Source of the DNA: Kistimonas sp964291485
Lineage (GTDB): Bacteria > Pseudomonadota > Gammaproteobacteria > Pseudomonadales > Endozoicomonadaceae
Direction of reading: 5' to 3'
DNA: 64,000 nucleotides
NCBI GenBank assembly: GCA_964291485.2
Contig: OZ220224.1
Coordinates: 1-64,000 of the forward strand
Shown one piece after another: positions 49,033 to 58,540 of this stretch. The notes under the pieces are model-generated. The model was not told where the DNA came from. It saw only the letters and a program-made list of their open reading frames with translations, and ran no database searches. How positions within the stretch are numbered: the stretch's first letter is position 1; each line of letters begins with the position of its first letter. The translations under genes were made by a program, and so were the position numbers.

Positions 49033-50190
49033 ATGCCCCCAGAGTTTGATCTCGAATGTCGGGATGTCTGTAAGTCATTCGGTGATTTTCAGGCGGTCAG
49101 GGACGTGTCATTTGCGATTCCTCGTGGTTCTTTCTTTTCGATTCTAGGTCCTTCCGGTTGCGGTAAAACGACACTGTTGAGAATGCTGGCGGGCTTTCTG
49201 GAGCCCAGTGCCGGAGCGATTGATATTAAGGGACGCTCCATGCTGGGGGTTCCTCCCAATAAGCGCCCGGTCAATATGGTGTTTCAGCATCTGGCGCTGT
49301 TTCCGATGATGGACGTGTACGAGAACATCGCCTACGGTCTCCGGCGCCGTAAAACGCCAAAAGACGATATTCAACGACGGGTCGAAGATGCTTTGGAGCG
49401 TATTGGCTTACCCGGTATTGGTAGTAAGGCTATCAGTCAGTTGTCGGGTGGTCAGAAACAGCGTATTGCCATTGCCCGCTGTCTGGTGCTTGAACCGGAT
49501 GTATTGCTGCTGGATGAGCCGCTGGGCGCCCTGGATCTGAAGCTGCGTGAGCATATGAAAGTTGAGCTTAAGAAACTGCAGCAGGCGTTTGGCACGACCT
49601 TCGTTTACATCACCCATGACCAGTCGGAAGCCATGGTGATGTCAGACCAGGTGGCGGTCATGAATCAGGGACGTTTTGAGCAGATCGGGACGCCGCAGGA
49701 ACTTTATTACCATCCCAAAACGGCATTCGTCGCTGGATTTGTCGGTGAAAGTAATCGCTTCCAGGGCGTGGTTGAGGCCGTTACCGGTAATACCATCAAG
49801 GTTAAAACGGAATGTGGTCAGATGTTTCGGGCACAGGCCGCAAACGGCATGCCGATAGATGTCGGCAACCCTGTGTCAGTTTTTGTACGGCCCGAAATTA
49901 TTCATCTGGGCAAAACCGATGACAAGGCGGCAGATAACCAGGTGTCAGGCGTCGTTGAAAATATTCTGTTTGATGGTGGTAACAGCCGATTACTGGTGCG
50001 CGATGCGGACACCGGTTCCGAACTGCAGGTCGTACTGCCCCAGACCCACGAGTTCACGGGCATTCAGCGAGGTGATCAGTTATACCTGAGCTGGAATGCC
50101 GAACAGTGCCATTGTTTTGCCGGTGCAGGGGATGCCACGATTTCCGTACCGAAACCCGTTCAGGCGCAAGCCACTGAGGCGGCTGTATGA
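49033..50190 (+). CDS. potA: Polyamine ABC transporter ATPase PotA-like
   Basis: A 385-residue ATP-binding subunit with Walker A GPSGCGKTT (39-47), signature LSGGQKQR, Walker B (VLLLDEPLGALD), H-loop (YITHDQSEA) and a C-terminal TOBE domain. The N-terminal extension is short, as in PotA. The stop overlaps potB by 4 bases. A second, distinct ATPase (potG) is at 25569. Confidence 0.9.
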   Translation: MPPEFDLECRDVCKSFGDFQAVRDVSFAIPRGSFFSILGPSGCGKTTLLRMLAGFLEPSAGAIDIKGRSMLGVPPNKRPVNMVFQHLALFPMMDVYENIAYGLRRRKTPKDDIQRRVEDALERIGLPGIGSKAISQLSGGQKQRIAIARCLVLEPDVLLLDEPLGALDLKLREHMKVELKKLQQAFGTTFVYITHDQSEAMVMSDQVAVMNQGRFEQIGTPQELYYHPKTAFVAGFVGESNRFQGVVEAVTGNTIKVKTECGQMFRAQAANGMPIDVGNPVSVFVRPEIIHLGKTDDKAADNQVSGVVENILFDGGNSRLLVRDADTGSELQVVLPQTHEFTGIQRGDQLYLSWNAEQCHCFAGAGDATISVPKPVQAQATEAAV

Positions 50191-51053
50191 TCAGAATGAC
50201 TGGAAGCCGGCTGACTCTCTACCTGTTAATGATGCCTTTGCTGTTAACGCTTGGGTTACTGATACTGTTTCCCCATCTGGACATGATCAGTATCTCCCTG
50301 AGAGAACAGATCAGCTACGGTGAATACCGTTTTACCACTGATCATTATATGGAGTTCTTTACTGAACCTCTGTACTGGCGCACTTTTCTCCGCACGGCTG
50401 TCATGGCGATCATGGCAACAGCCATCACCTTGGTGATTGCTTTTCCTATTGCCTGGTATATCGCCAAGCTGGCCCGGGGACGTTCCCGTAACCTGATGTT
50501 TCTGGCCTGCCTGATTCCCTTCTGGGTCAGTGAACTGGTGCGCACCTACGGCTGGATGATCCTGTTACGGGAAACCGGTGTCGTCAGTAATGTGTTGCAG
50601 TGGATGGGCCTGGTCGATGGTCCCATTGAACTGTTGTACAACGATGTGACGGTGATGATGGGACTGGTTTACAGCTCCATGCTGTTCATGGTTGTTCCGC
50701 TGATCACTACTCTGGATGGTTTGGATGACAGCCTGGTTGAAGCGGCCTATGACTTGGGTGGTAATGGTTTTCATGCGTTGAAAGAGGTCATTATCCCTTA
50801 CGCTATGCCGGGTATAGTCTCTGGCTGTATCGTGGTGTTCATGCTGACGTTGGGTAACTACCTGACACCAACACTGTTGGGTGGTAAGGATAGCCTGTGG
50901 TTTACCGACCAGATCTTCACACAGTTTATTACCCGTTTTAACTGGGAACAGGGCTCGGCCTTTGGTGTCCTGCTGCTGGTGCTTTCCTCGCTGATTGTCT
51001 GGCTCGGCCTGAAACTTAGCGGACAGTCATTCCGGGATACCATGGGTAAGTGA
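50187..51053 (+). CDS. potB: Polyamine ABC transporter permease PotB-like
   Basis: A 288-residue permease with six predicted helices and the EAA loop VEAAYDLGGNGFHALKEVIIP. The start ATGA overlaps the potA stop; an alternative ATG lies three codons downstream at 50196. Confidence 0.9.
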   Translation: MIRMTGSRLTLYLLMMPLLLTLGLLILFPHLDMISISLREQISYGEYRFTTDHYMEFFTEPLYWRTFLRTAVMAIMATAITLVIAFPIAWYIAKLARGRSRNLMFLACLIPFWVSELVRTYGWMILLRETGVVSNVLQWMGLVDGPIELLYNDVTVMMGLVYSSMLFMVVPLITTLDGLDDSLVEAAYDLGGNGFHALKEVIIPYAMPGIVSGCIVVFMLTLGNYLTPTLLGGKDSLWFTDQIFTQFITRFNWEQGSAFGVLLLVLSSLIVWLGLKLSGQSFRDTMGK

Positions 51054-51063
51054 GGAGTCGACC

Positions 51064-51921
51064 ATGATTGCATCCATTCCCCAGAGTCTGGCGTTTCGCA
51101 AAACCTATGCGGCGTACGTCAGCCTGTTTTTTTTGTTCCTGATTGCGCCGCTGGTGGTTGTCGCGATCTTTTCATTTAACGACAGCCTGTTTCCTTCGCT
51201 GCCCTGGCAGGGATTTACGCTGGACTGGTTCCGGTCAGAAGGCGGTGGACGTACAGGGCTTTTCCACGATGACAAGTTGCTGGGCAGTATCGGCATCAGT
51301 ATGGTTGTCGCAGTTTTTGTAGCGTTGTTATCGGTGCTGGTGGCGTTATCCAATGCTTTCCTGTTTGAACGGCATGAATTCCGGGGTAAACAGTTTCTTT
51401 ATACGTTGATGCTGATTCCGCTGGTCATTCCCGGTGTTATTCTCGGTATTTCTGTACTGGTCTTCAGCAGCAATATTGCCAATGGGGCAGAGGACCTTTG
51501 GGGTTGGGATCTGAACTTCCTTCGCCCGGGGCTTCTGTTAATCGTATTAGGGCAGTTCTCGTTTATTTCGACCATTTGTACACTGATTATCTCTGCCCGT
51601 TTGCGCAAATTTGACAGTGCCCTTGAAGAAGCCGCACTGAATCTTGGCGCCAGCCGTTTTGATGTGCTGTGGACCATCACGCTACCTTGGTTGCGACCAG
51701 CGTTGATCGGCGCTGCCATTGTTGCCTTCCTGATGTCATTTGAAAATTTCAATACGACGCTGGTGCTGGTTGGCAGTGATGCGCCTCTGACCATCACCAT
51801 GTTCGACCGTATGCGGGAAGGTTCTACACCGGTACTGAATGCGGTATCGCTGTTGTTGATGGTGGCATCGGGTGGATTGGCACTGCTCAGTGTTTTTGTT
51901 CAACGAAAAGAGTCGGATTGA
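51064..51921 (+). CDS. potC: Polyamine ABC transporter permease PotC-like
   Basis: A 285-residue permease with six predicted helices and the EAA loop EEAALNLGASRFDVLWTITLP. It begins 10 bases after potB with a GAGGAG site and completes the potDABC operon. Its second half contains a family-typical ENFNTTLVL segment. Confidence 0.9.
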   Translation: MIASIPQSLAFRKTYAAYVSLFFLFLIAPLVVVAIFSFNDSLFPSLPWQGFTLDWFRSEGGGRTGLFHDDKLLGSIGISMVVAVFVALLSVLVALSNAFLFERHEFRGKQFLYTLMLIPLVIPGVILGISVLVFSSNIANGAEDLWGWDLNFLRPGLLLIVLGQFSFISTICTLIISARLRKFDSALEEAALNLGASRFDVLWTITLPWLRPALIGAAIVAFLMSFENFNTTLVLVGSDAPLTITMFDRMREGSTPVLNAVSLLLMVASGGLALLSVFVQRKESD

Positions 51922-51969
51922 TGGTAAGACTGGTGTAAAACGGTCGCACCGTTAGTGCGATAAACTACA

Positions 51970-52003
51970 CTCATCGAACGCCGTCATCAGAGCGTTCGAT
52001 GAG
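51970..52003 (+). other. Perfect 12-bp hairpin before autotransporter start
   Basis: CTCATCGAACGC (51970-51981) and GCGTTCGATGAG (51992-52003) form a perfect stem with a 10-base loop, ending 2 bases before ATG 52006. No T tract follows. It may terminate potDABC transcripts, block ribosome entry to the autotransporter, or be a regulator site. No Shine-Dalgarno is visible for ATG 52006. Confidence 0.7.
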
Positions 52004-52005
52004 CC

Positions 52006-54423
52006 ATGTATATAGGTCTTTTATTGAGATCAGGCACGGGTTTTCTCATCCCACGCCTGAGATTCGTACTGCTATTCCTTTCAAGTGCCGTTGTCGTTAA
52101 TGGACATGGCACATCTTATTCGTCGGGAACGTATACCGACAGCATCGTTGCGCAAGGTGCCGGAAATACTGTAACGCTTTCCGGCAGTATTACGATGAAT
52201 TACTCGTCGGATGATCGCGGCTCTTCAGCATTCTTTGCGGATAATAATGGCAGTATTTCCGGAACTCTGGCTGATCTGACGGTTAACCTGCTTAAACCAG
52301 CACTCGCAGGCATACGTACCCGTGATGGTGGGGAGGTGATACTTGCCGGTCCAGTAACAATAACGGGACAAGGTGATCAGATAGAGGGGATATCTTCCCT
52401 GATAGGCAAAGGCATCAATATCACAGGACCTGTGCAGATTAATACAGTGGGGGCTTATTCCAGAGCTTTGAGTGCCGAGCCTGGTGAGATCACGATAGAT
52501 GGGCCCTTAAATATTGTCGCGGAAGGTTTCTATGCTCAGGGAATATTAGCCAAGCATATCACCATGCCTGGTGAAGTGACTCTCAAGGGGGTGACGGATA
52601 TTCAGGTGTCGGGGCAGGACGCTGCAGGTATCAGTGGTTGGAACAGTATCGTCTATATCCATAATGCAATGACCATTTCTGCCAGTGAGGATGCCTATGC
52701 AATACAGACCATGGGTTCATCCCAGTATATGTTTCCACCTTCACAAACAGCACAGGTACCTGATGATCCTGATATGGCGATGGCGCTCACAACGCGCAGC
52801 AGTACCCATTCAATACAACCGAATCCCCAAGTCATAACGATCAATGGCAAGATCAGTATCCAGGGGGAGTATAACCAGCTTGTTCTGGATCTCGCAGGTG
52901 GATCACATGTTAATAGTCAACTGATTGAGGCGACAAACAAGGGGACTTTCAGGTTGCACTTTCATCAACCGGATGCGAAATGGACAACAGGTATTGGCTC
53001 GACGATTGGCGGCGGAGGGTCGTTATTACTGGATTTCGTGAGCGGCGGGATATGGGAATTACCTTTGGCACCGGCGAACCGGGTGGACAGTAGTTCGCCG
53101 GTGGCGCCTCTGAACATTGCACGTGATGGCCATTTTTCCATTCAAGGTCATGGAACGCTGTTAGGTCATGTTCAGACCCTGATGGAGGAAGGTGAACAGG
53201 CGACTTACCTGTTAGTGAAAAAAGATATTACAGACAGCCCTTTGTCGCTGGATCTTTCCAGTCTCACAGCTGTGACTGATCAGGACAACTACTCACTCAC
53301 TTTACGCCAACAGCATGAGGGGAGCGAGGCATATCTCTATGGTACCTTGACCCATGAAATACCATTACCAGACCCTGATCCGTTGCCGCCACCTATCCCA
53401 ACGATTGCTACGTTGCCTGAGAACGCGGCGCTATCACGATTGCTGCCAGTAGCGATGATTGACCAGAGTCTGGCATCTCGCTTGCTCACAGAGATGCTAG
53501 TGCCAGCAAATTGCCATAAAGAGTTGAATGCTTTGCATAGGGGGAATTTGAGATACGGTTGTCAGGAGATAATGGATTCCGGATTTTTCCCTTGGGCATT
53601 GCCTCTGTATGAGCACATTCGAGCCAGTAATTTTGATATTGATACCAGGGATGTTGGTTACAAGGCCAATCTACGGGGGCTTGCGATTGGGTTTGTGCAT
53701 GCAATAAATAACCATCGTTGGGGAATAGGCGTTTATGCGGGTAACGGCGATATTGATTCACGAGGTGATATCCCCCCAATCCGAAGTCACGCGGATTATC
53801 GGGGGGGCACACTGTTTGGGAGCGTCGCTTTAAACCCGGTGCTGGTGACAGCGACAATGGTCTTTCTGCATTCGGATCACAATTTGAGCCAGTACAGTGA
53901 TGCATCCAGGCTGACATCGGACAGTGAGATTGACACTTGGGGTGGGCAGACTGCTTTAGCGTGGCCCATGTCTCTGGGAGCATGGACTTTTATGCCTAGC
54001 ACAGGTTTGTCTTACTGGCATACTCGCCAGCGTCATGCTCAGGTGACGGATCATAAAACCGGTCAGACATACGGCAGTGGTCGTAGTACTGAAACGTATT
54101 GGGAGTTTCCGCTCAGCTTGTTGACAAGAGGCAGGGATCTTTTTTCGACCCATACAAAGAATATTGCCGTGATACCGGAAGCGGGTGTTCGTTTCATACC
54201 GTCATGGGGAGATCGGGAGCTGCCGGTCACCGTCTGGCGCAATGATCAGCCGACCTTCAAGCTCAGGCAATCCGGTGCTTGCAGGGACAAATATCGCACG
54301 GAGGCTAATGTTGGCATGCAAGTGGTTGGAAAAACCATGAACAGCATAGTGCGTTATGGGGTGAGTAAATCCCGGCATACGTTTTCACAACAGTTAAGTG
54401 GTGAGTTCACCTGGGCGTTCTGA
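52006..54423 (+). CDS. Autotransporter (type Va) with short passenger
   Basis: An 805-residue outer-membrane protein. A signal peptide (residues 1-35, hydrophobic FVLLFLSSAVVV) is followed by a beta-helix-like passenger rich in Gly, Ile and Thr with repeated GPxxI/ITGP turns (about 60-450), a Pro-rich linker PDPDPLPPPIP at about 457-467, and a beta-barrel domain of about 330 residues ending in Phe (GEFTWAF). Two cysteine pairs may sit in the barrel domain (NCHKEL..., YGCQEI). No protease triad or RGD is visible; it is probably an adhesin-like surface protein. The passenger target is unknown. No ribosome site is seen at ATG 52006. Confidence 0.82.
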   Translation: MYIGLLLRSGTGFLIPRLRFVLLFLSSAVVVNGHGTSYSSGTYTDSIVAQGAGNTVTLSGSITMNYSSDDRGSSAFFADNNGSISGTLADLTVNLLKPALAGIRTRDGGEVILAGPVTITGQGDQIEGISSLIGKGINITGPVQINTVGAYSRALSAEPGEITIDGPLNIVAEGFYAQGILAKHITMPGEVTLKGVTDIQVSGQDAAGISGWNSIVYIHNAMTISASEDAYAIQTMGSSQYMFPPSQTAQVPDDPDMAMALTTRSSTHSIQPNPQVITINGKISIQGEYNQLVLDLAGGSHVNSQLIEATNKGTFRLHFHQPDAKWTTGIGSTIGGGGSLLLDFVSGGIWELPLAPANRVDSSSPVAPLNIARDGHFSIQGHGTLLGHVQTLMEEGEQATYLLVKKDITDSPLSLDLSSLTAVTDQDNYSLTLRQQHEGSEAYLYGTLTHEIPLPDPDPLPPPIPTIATLPENAALSRLLPVAMIDQSLASRLLTEMLVPANCHKELNALHRGNLRYGCQEIMDSGFFPWALPLYEHIRASNFDIDTRDVGYKANLRGLAIGFVHAINNHRWGIGVYAGNGDIDSRGDIPPIRSHADYRGGTLFGSVALNPVLVTATMVFLHSDHNLSQYSDASRLTSDSEIDTWGGQTALAWPMSLGAWTFMPSTGLSYWHTRQRHAQVTDHKTGQTYGSGRSTETYWEFPLSLLTRGRDLFSTHTKNIAVIPEAGVRFIPSWGDRELPVTVWRNDQPTFKLRQSGACRDKYRTEANVGMQVVGKTMNSIVRYGVSKSRHTFSQQLSGEFTWAF

Positions 54424-54456
54424 TGTATAGCCATACAATATCAGTTGCGAGAGTCA

Positions 54457-54693
54457 TCAGGTGGTTTCTGATGTATTGTTCTTGCTTGATTGAGTGTTAG
54501 GTGCGGAGGGCTGTTTCTCTGTGTTTTGATTTTGGGTTTTATTGTCTTCGTATTCGGTAAGTTCGGTCATGGTTGTGAGATAGTCAGTGGCGGCCTCAAG
54601 CAAACCAATGCGGATTTCTGACAGTTCCTTCTTCATTTTGGCAATCAGGGCTGATCCACTAATAGGGTCACTCTCTGGATCATTCATGCTCAC
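54457..54693 (-). CDS. Small acidic helical protein, unknown
   Basis: A 78-residue hydrophilic protein with a predicted amphipathic helix (about 15-50, KMKKELSEIRIGLLEAATDYL) and a Gln/Asn/Ser/Thr-rich tail. The GTG start at 54693 has a GGAG site 5 bases upstream; an ATG lies two codons later. It is convergent with the autotransporter. I do not recognise the family. Confidence 0.5.
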   Translation of the reverse strand: MSMNDPESDPISGSALIAKMKKELSEIRIGLLEAATDYLTTMTELTEYEDNKTQNQNTEKQPSAPNTQSSKNNTSETT

Positions 54694-55252
54694 ACGTTCT
54701 CCGGCTCATATATTTGAGAGAGCGTAAATAGTCCAAGATTAACAGGGTTAATACCATGACAAGGGTGTCAGCGACGCTAACCCGCCATTTAAATTATTTA
54801 TGGTGTTACCCTTGTGTTTTTGCTGATAAAAGAAAGGAGTTATGGCGTTTCTGATACTGCAAAGACTTGGCAGGAAAGTACCAGAAAAAAGATGATTTTC
54901 AGGATGCAGCAATAAGAAAATTATGCTTCCAGCGACTATGATGGCTGTCACAATTTCACCAGTATCCCACAGAAAATCCTGAAGAAACAGACTGTTTTTC
55001 CGAAGCCGTTTTCCCTAACCTTGAAAGTGACATCGAATAACAACAACAAGCGATGTCGCTGAAAAAACAAAACGGTATGCCATGGAAGAGGGGACGGTGA
55101 AGCCCAACCATGGCGTGAAACAGACTGTCGGGTTACAGCGCGCAGATAGGATAGATAACAGGTTTGGAGAGGGGTTAGACGCACGCTCGGCACGTCGTAC
55201 ACATCCGGTTTATAAAAACCAGAGATTCATTCAGGAAAGACGGGTGGTGAGT
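54694..55252. other. Upstream region of second prkA operon
   Basis: A 559-base gap with short frames on both strands that lack ribosome sites and credible composition. The prkA frame is open from 55082, but the extra 57 codons do not resemble the family. No promoter assigned. Confidence 0.4.
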
Positions 55253-57175
55253 ATGTCAATATTCCAACATTTCCAGGATCGTTATGACTCCACGGCTCAG
55301 GAAGAGATGAGCCTGCAGGAGTATCTGGAACTCTGTAAGAACGACCCCGGAGCTTACGCCAGTGCAGCAGAACGCATGCTGATGGCCATTGGGGAGCCGG
55401 AGCTGGTAGATACCTCCCGCGACCCGCGTTTAAGTCGTATTTTTTCCAACAAGATCATCAAGCGCTACAAGGCGTTTGAAGAATTCTACGGCATGGAAGA
55501 GGCGATCGAGCAGATCGTGTCCTACTTCCGTCATGCCGCTCAAGGTCTGGAAGAGAAGAAACAGATTCTTTATCTCCTGGGCCCCGTCGGTGGTGGTAAA
55601 TCCTCCCTGGCAGAACGCCTGAAGCAGCTGATGCAGCAGGTGCCTTTCTATGCCATCAAGGGTTCTCCCGTATTTGAATCCCCGCTTGGGCTGTTTGACT
55701 CAGCTGAAGACGGCACCATTCTGAAAGAAGAATATGGGATTCCCGGCCGTTATCTCCGACACATCATGTCGCCCTGGGCTGTTAAACGTCTGCACGAATA
55801 CGGCGGTGATATCACCAAGTTCCGTGTCGTTAAACTGTATCCGAGCATTCTGAACCAGGTGGCGGTTGCCAAGACTGAGCCCGGCGATGAAAATAATCAG
55901 GATATCTCCAGCCTCGTGGGTAAGGTCGATATCCGTCAGCTGGAAGAGTATTCCCAGGACGATCCGGATGCGTACAGCTTCTCCGGCGCATTGTGCCGTG
56001 CCAACCAGGGCATGATGGAATTCGTCGAGATGTTCAAGGCCCCGATCAAGGTCCTGCACCCACTGCTGACAGCAACCCAGGAAGGTAACTACAACAGTAC
56101 TGAAGGTTTGGGCGCGATTCCGTTCGAAGGTATCCTGCTGGCTCACTCCAACGAGTCAGAATGGCAGACCTTCCGTAACAACAAGACTAACGAAGCCTTC
56201 ATTGACCGTGTGAACATCGTCAAGGTGCCATACTGCCTGCGGGTTGATGAAGAGATCCGAATCTACGAGAAACTGCTTGAGCACAGCTCGCTGCGCGAAG
56301 CACCCTGTGCGCCGGATACCCTGCGCATGCTCGCCCAGTTCATCGTGCTGTCCCGTATCAAGGAGCCGGATAACTCCAACGTCTTCTCCAAGATGCGTAT
56401 TTACGACGGTGAAAGCCTGAAGGATACCGATCCGAACGCCAAGTCCCTGCAGGAGTACAAGGACGTGGCCGGTGTCGACGAGGGCATGGATGGTCTGTCC
56501 ACCCGTTTTGCCTTCAAGATCCTGTCCAAGGTGTTCAACTTTGACCCGAGTGAAGTGGCGGCCAACCCGGTTCACCTGCTATACGTGGTGGAACAGCAGA
56601 TCGAACAGGCGCAGTTCCCGCAGGAAGCTTCCGAGCGCTATGTCCGCTTCCTGAAGGAATTCATTGCACCAAAGTACATCGAGTTCCTGGGCAAGGAAAT
56701 TCAGACCGCGTACCTGGAGTCCTACTCCGAATATGGTCAGAACATTTTCGACCGTTACATCACTTATGCGGATTTCTGGATTCAGGATCAGGAATACCGT
56801 GACCCGGATACCGGCCACATCCTCGACCGCTCTTCACTCAACGATGAGCTGGAGAAGATTGAGAAGCCGGCAGGTATCGCCAACCCGAAAGACTTCCGTA
56901 ATGAGGTGGTGAACTTCGTGCTGCGCGCCCGCGCCAACAACGAAGGTAAGAACCCGAGCTGGCTCAGCTACGAGAAGATGCGTTCGGTCATTGAGAAGAA
57001 GATGTTCTCCAATACCGAAGACCTGCTGCCGGTGATTTCCTTCAACGCGAAGGGTAGCCAGGAAGAGCAGCGCAAGCACAACGACTTCGTGTCACGGATG
57101 ATGGAGCACGGGTATACCGAGAAGCAGGTCCGCCTGCTCTGTGAATGGTATATCCGCGTGCGCAAGTCCCAGTAA
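55253..57175 (+). CDS. yeaG: PrkA/YeaG serine kinase-AAA protein, copy 2
   Basis: A 640-residue protein, the same length as copy 1 at 37835, and very similar throughout. The AAA+ Walker A GPVGGGKSS lies at the same position, and the conserved LLTATQEGNYN, SNESEWQTFRNNK and KMFSNTEDLLPVISFNAK segments are present. ATG 55253 (MSIFQHFQDRY) matches E. coli YeaG. Synonymous positions favour G/C more than in copy 1, so the copies have diverged at the DNA level. It is the first gene of the second operon. Confidence 0.93.
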   Translation: MSIFQHFQDRYDSTAQEEMSLQEYLELCKNDPGAYASAAERMLMAIGEPELVDTSRDPRLSRIFSNKIIKRYKAFEEFYGMEEAIEQIVSYFRHAAQGLEEKKQILYLLGPVGGGKSSLAERLKQLMQQVPFYAIKGSPVFESPLGLFDSAEDGTILKEEYGIPGRYLRHIMSPWAVKRLHEYGGDITKFRVVKLYPSILNQVAVAKTEPGDENNQDISSLVGKVDIRQLEEYSQDDPDAYSFSGALCRANQGMMEFVEMFKAPIKVLHPLLTATQEGNYNSTEGLGAIPFEGILLAHSNESEWQTFRNNKTNEAFIDRVNIVKVPYCLRVDEEIRIYEKLLEHSSLREAPCAPDTLRMLAQFIVLSRIKEPDNSNVFSKMRIYDGESLKDTDPNAKSLQEYKDVAGVDEGMDGLSTRFAFKILSKVFNFDPSEVAANPVHLLYVVEQQIEQAQFPQEASERYVRFLKEFIAPKYIEFLGKEIQTAYLESYSEYGQNIFDRYITYADFWIQDQEYRDPDTGHILDRSSLNDELEKIEKPAGIANPKDFRNEVVNFVLRARANNEGKNPSWLSYEKMRSVIEKKMFSNTEDLLPVISFNAKGSQEEQRKHNDFVSRMMEHGYTEKQVRLLCEWYIRVRKSQ

Positions 57176-57256
57176 TGCCTGACACGTGACGTGGGACGAC
57201 ATTTGTCTCACGTCACCGTGTTACCGCATTCTCTCTACTTCGCACGGGGCCGTATT

Positions 57257-58540
57257 ATGACCAGTATCGTTATCGACCGGCGCCTGAACAGCAAAGGCAA
57301 AAGCACGGTGAACCGTGAGCGTTTCATGCGTCGCTATCGCCGCCATATACGCCGCGCTGTGAATGACGCCGTTAATAACCGCTCTATCACTGATACCGAG
57401 AGCGGCGAAAAAATCAGTATTTCCAACAAGGATCTGTCGGAACCGTTCTTTCATCATGGCCAGGGTGGACACCGTGAACAGGTGCATCCCGGCAACAAGG
57501 AATTTGATACCGGCGACCGTTTCAAGCGGCCGGACAAGCAGGGCGGTTCTGCGTCCGGCGACGGCGATGCCAGCGATGGCGGCGGCGGTATGGATGATTT
57601 CGAATTTCAGATCAACCGCGATGAATTCCTTGAATTCCTGTTTGATGATCTGGAGCTGCCCAACATGGTTCGCAAGGACCTGAAGGACAGTAATGAATTC
57701 CAGACCCGTAGGGCCGGCTTTACCAGTGCAGGTTCGCCAGACCGACTGAACGTCGTGCGTTCACTGCGCAGCGCCCACGCCCGCAGAATTGCCCTGGGCG
57801 GCAAGGATCGTCGTGAGGTTCGCGCGCTCAAGCGTGAACTGCGCGAGATGGAGGTCAGCCCCGAGGGTACTGATGAAGTTCGCGCCAAAGAACTGCGTGA
57901 TCGTATTGCCGAGCTGAATGGCAAGCTCAAGCGGCTGCCGTTCATTGATGACTTTGACCTGAAGTTTAACAACCTGATCCGGGTTCCCATGCCGTCGAGC
58001 AAGGCGGTGATGTTTTGCGTAATGGACGTCTCTGGCTCCATGACCCGTGACATCAAGGATATGGCGAAGAAGTTTTTCTTCCTGCTCTATATGTTCCTGC
58101 AGAAGAACTATAAGGCGGTGGATGTGGTCTTTATCCGCCACCATGCCGAAGCCCGGGAATGTGATGAACATGACTTCTTCTATGCCCGTGAAACCGGCGG
58201 TACCGTTGTGTCATCAGCGCTGTCGCTGACCAGCGAGATCATTGAAGAGCGTTACAACCCGAAAGACTGGAACATCTACGTGGCCCAGGCCTCGGACGGT
58301 GACAACTGGGAGGCGGATACGCCCAAGTGCACCAAGCTGATCCGTGAGAACCTGTTGCCGCTGGTCCAGTATTTTGCCTATATCGAAATCACGGACCGCC
58401 ACCACCAGAACCTGTGGCATGAATACCGGTCGGTGGAAAGCGACTATGAAGGCCAGTTCGCCATGTCGCATATTCGTTCAGCGAAAGACATCTACCCGGT
58501 ATTCCGTGAGCTGTTCGAGAAGCGGGAGGCTACCGCATGA
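57257..58540 (+). CDS. yeaH: YeaH, von Willebrand A-domain partner, copy 2
   Basis: A 427-residue YeaH/YhbH-family protein with the DVSGSM metal site at about 257. The N-terminal basic region and the central Gly/Asp-rich linker (SASGDGDASDGGGG, about 97-110) differ most from copy 1. ATG 57257 was chosen because MTSIVIDRRLN is the family start. The stop overlaps ycgB by 4 bases (ATGA), unlike the 1-base overlap in copy 1. Confidence 0.92.
   Translation: MTSIVIDRRLNSKGKSTVNRERFMRRYRRHIRRAVNDAVNNRSITDTESGEKISISNKDLSEPFFHHGQGGHREQVHPGNKEFDTGDRFKRPDKQGGSASGDGDASDGGGGMDDFEFQINRDEFLEFLFDDLELPNMVRKDLKDSNEFQTRRAGFTSAGSPDRLNVVRSLRSAHARRIALGGKDRREVRALKRELREMEVSPEGTDEVRAKELRDRIAELNGKLKRLPFIDDFDLKFNNLIRVPMPSSKAVMFCVMDVSGSMTRDIKDMAKKFFFLLYMFLQKNYKAVDVVFIRHHAEARECDEHDFFYARETGGTVVSSALSLTSEIIEERYNPKDWNIYVAQASDGDNWEADTPKCTKLIRENLLPLVQYFAYIEITDRHHQNLWHEYRSVESDYEGQFAMSHIRSAKDIYPVFRELFEKREATA

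Noticed and set aside
54748..55202. Two small minus-strand frames (67 and 84 codons) before second prkA
   Set aside because: No ribosome sites, odd composition, and they overlap the leader of prkA.
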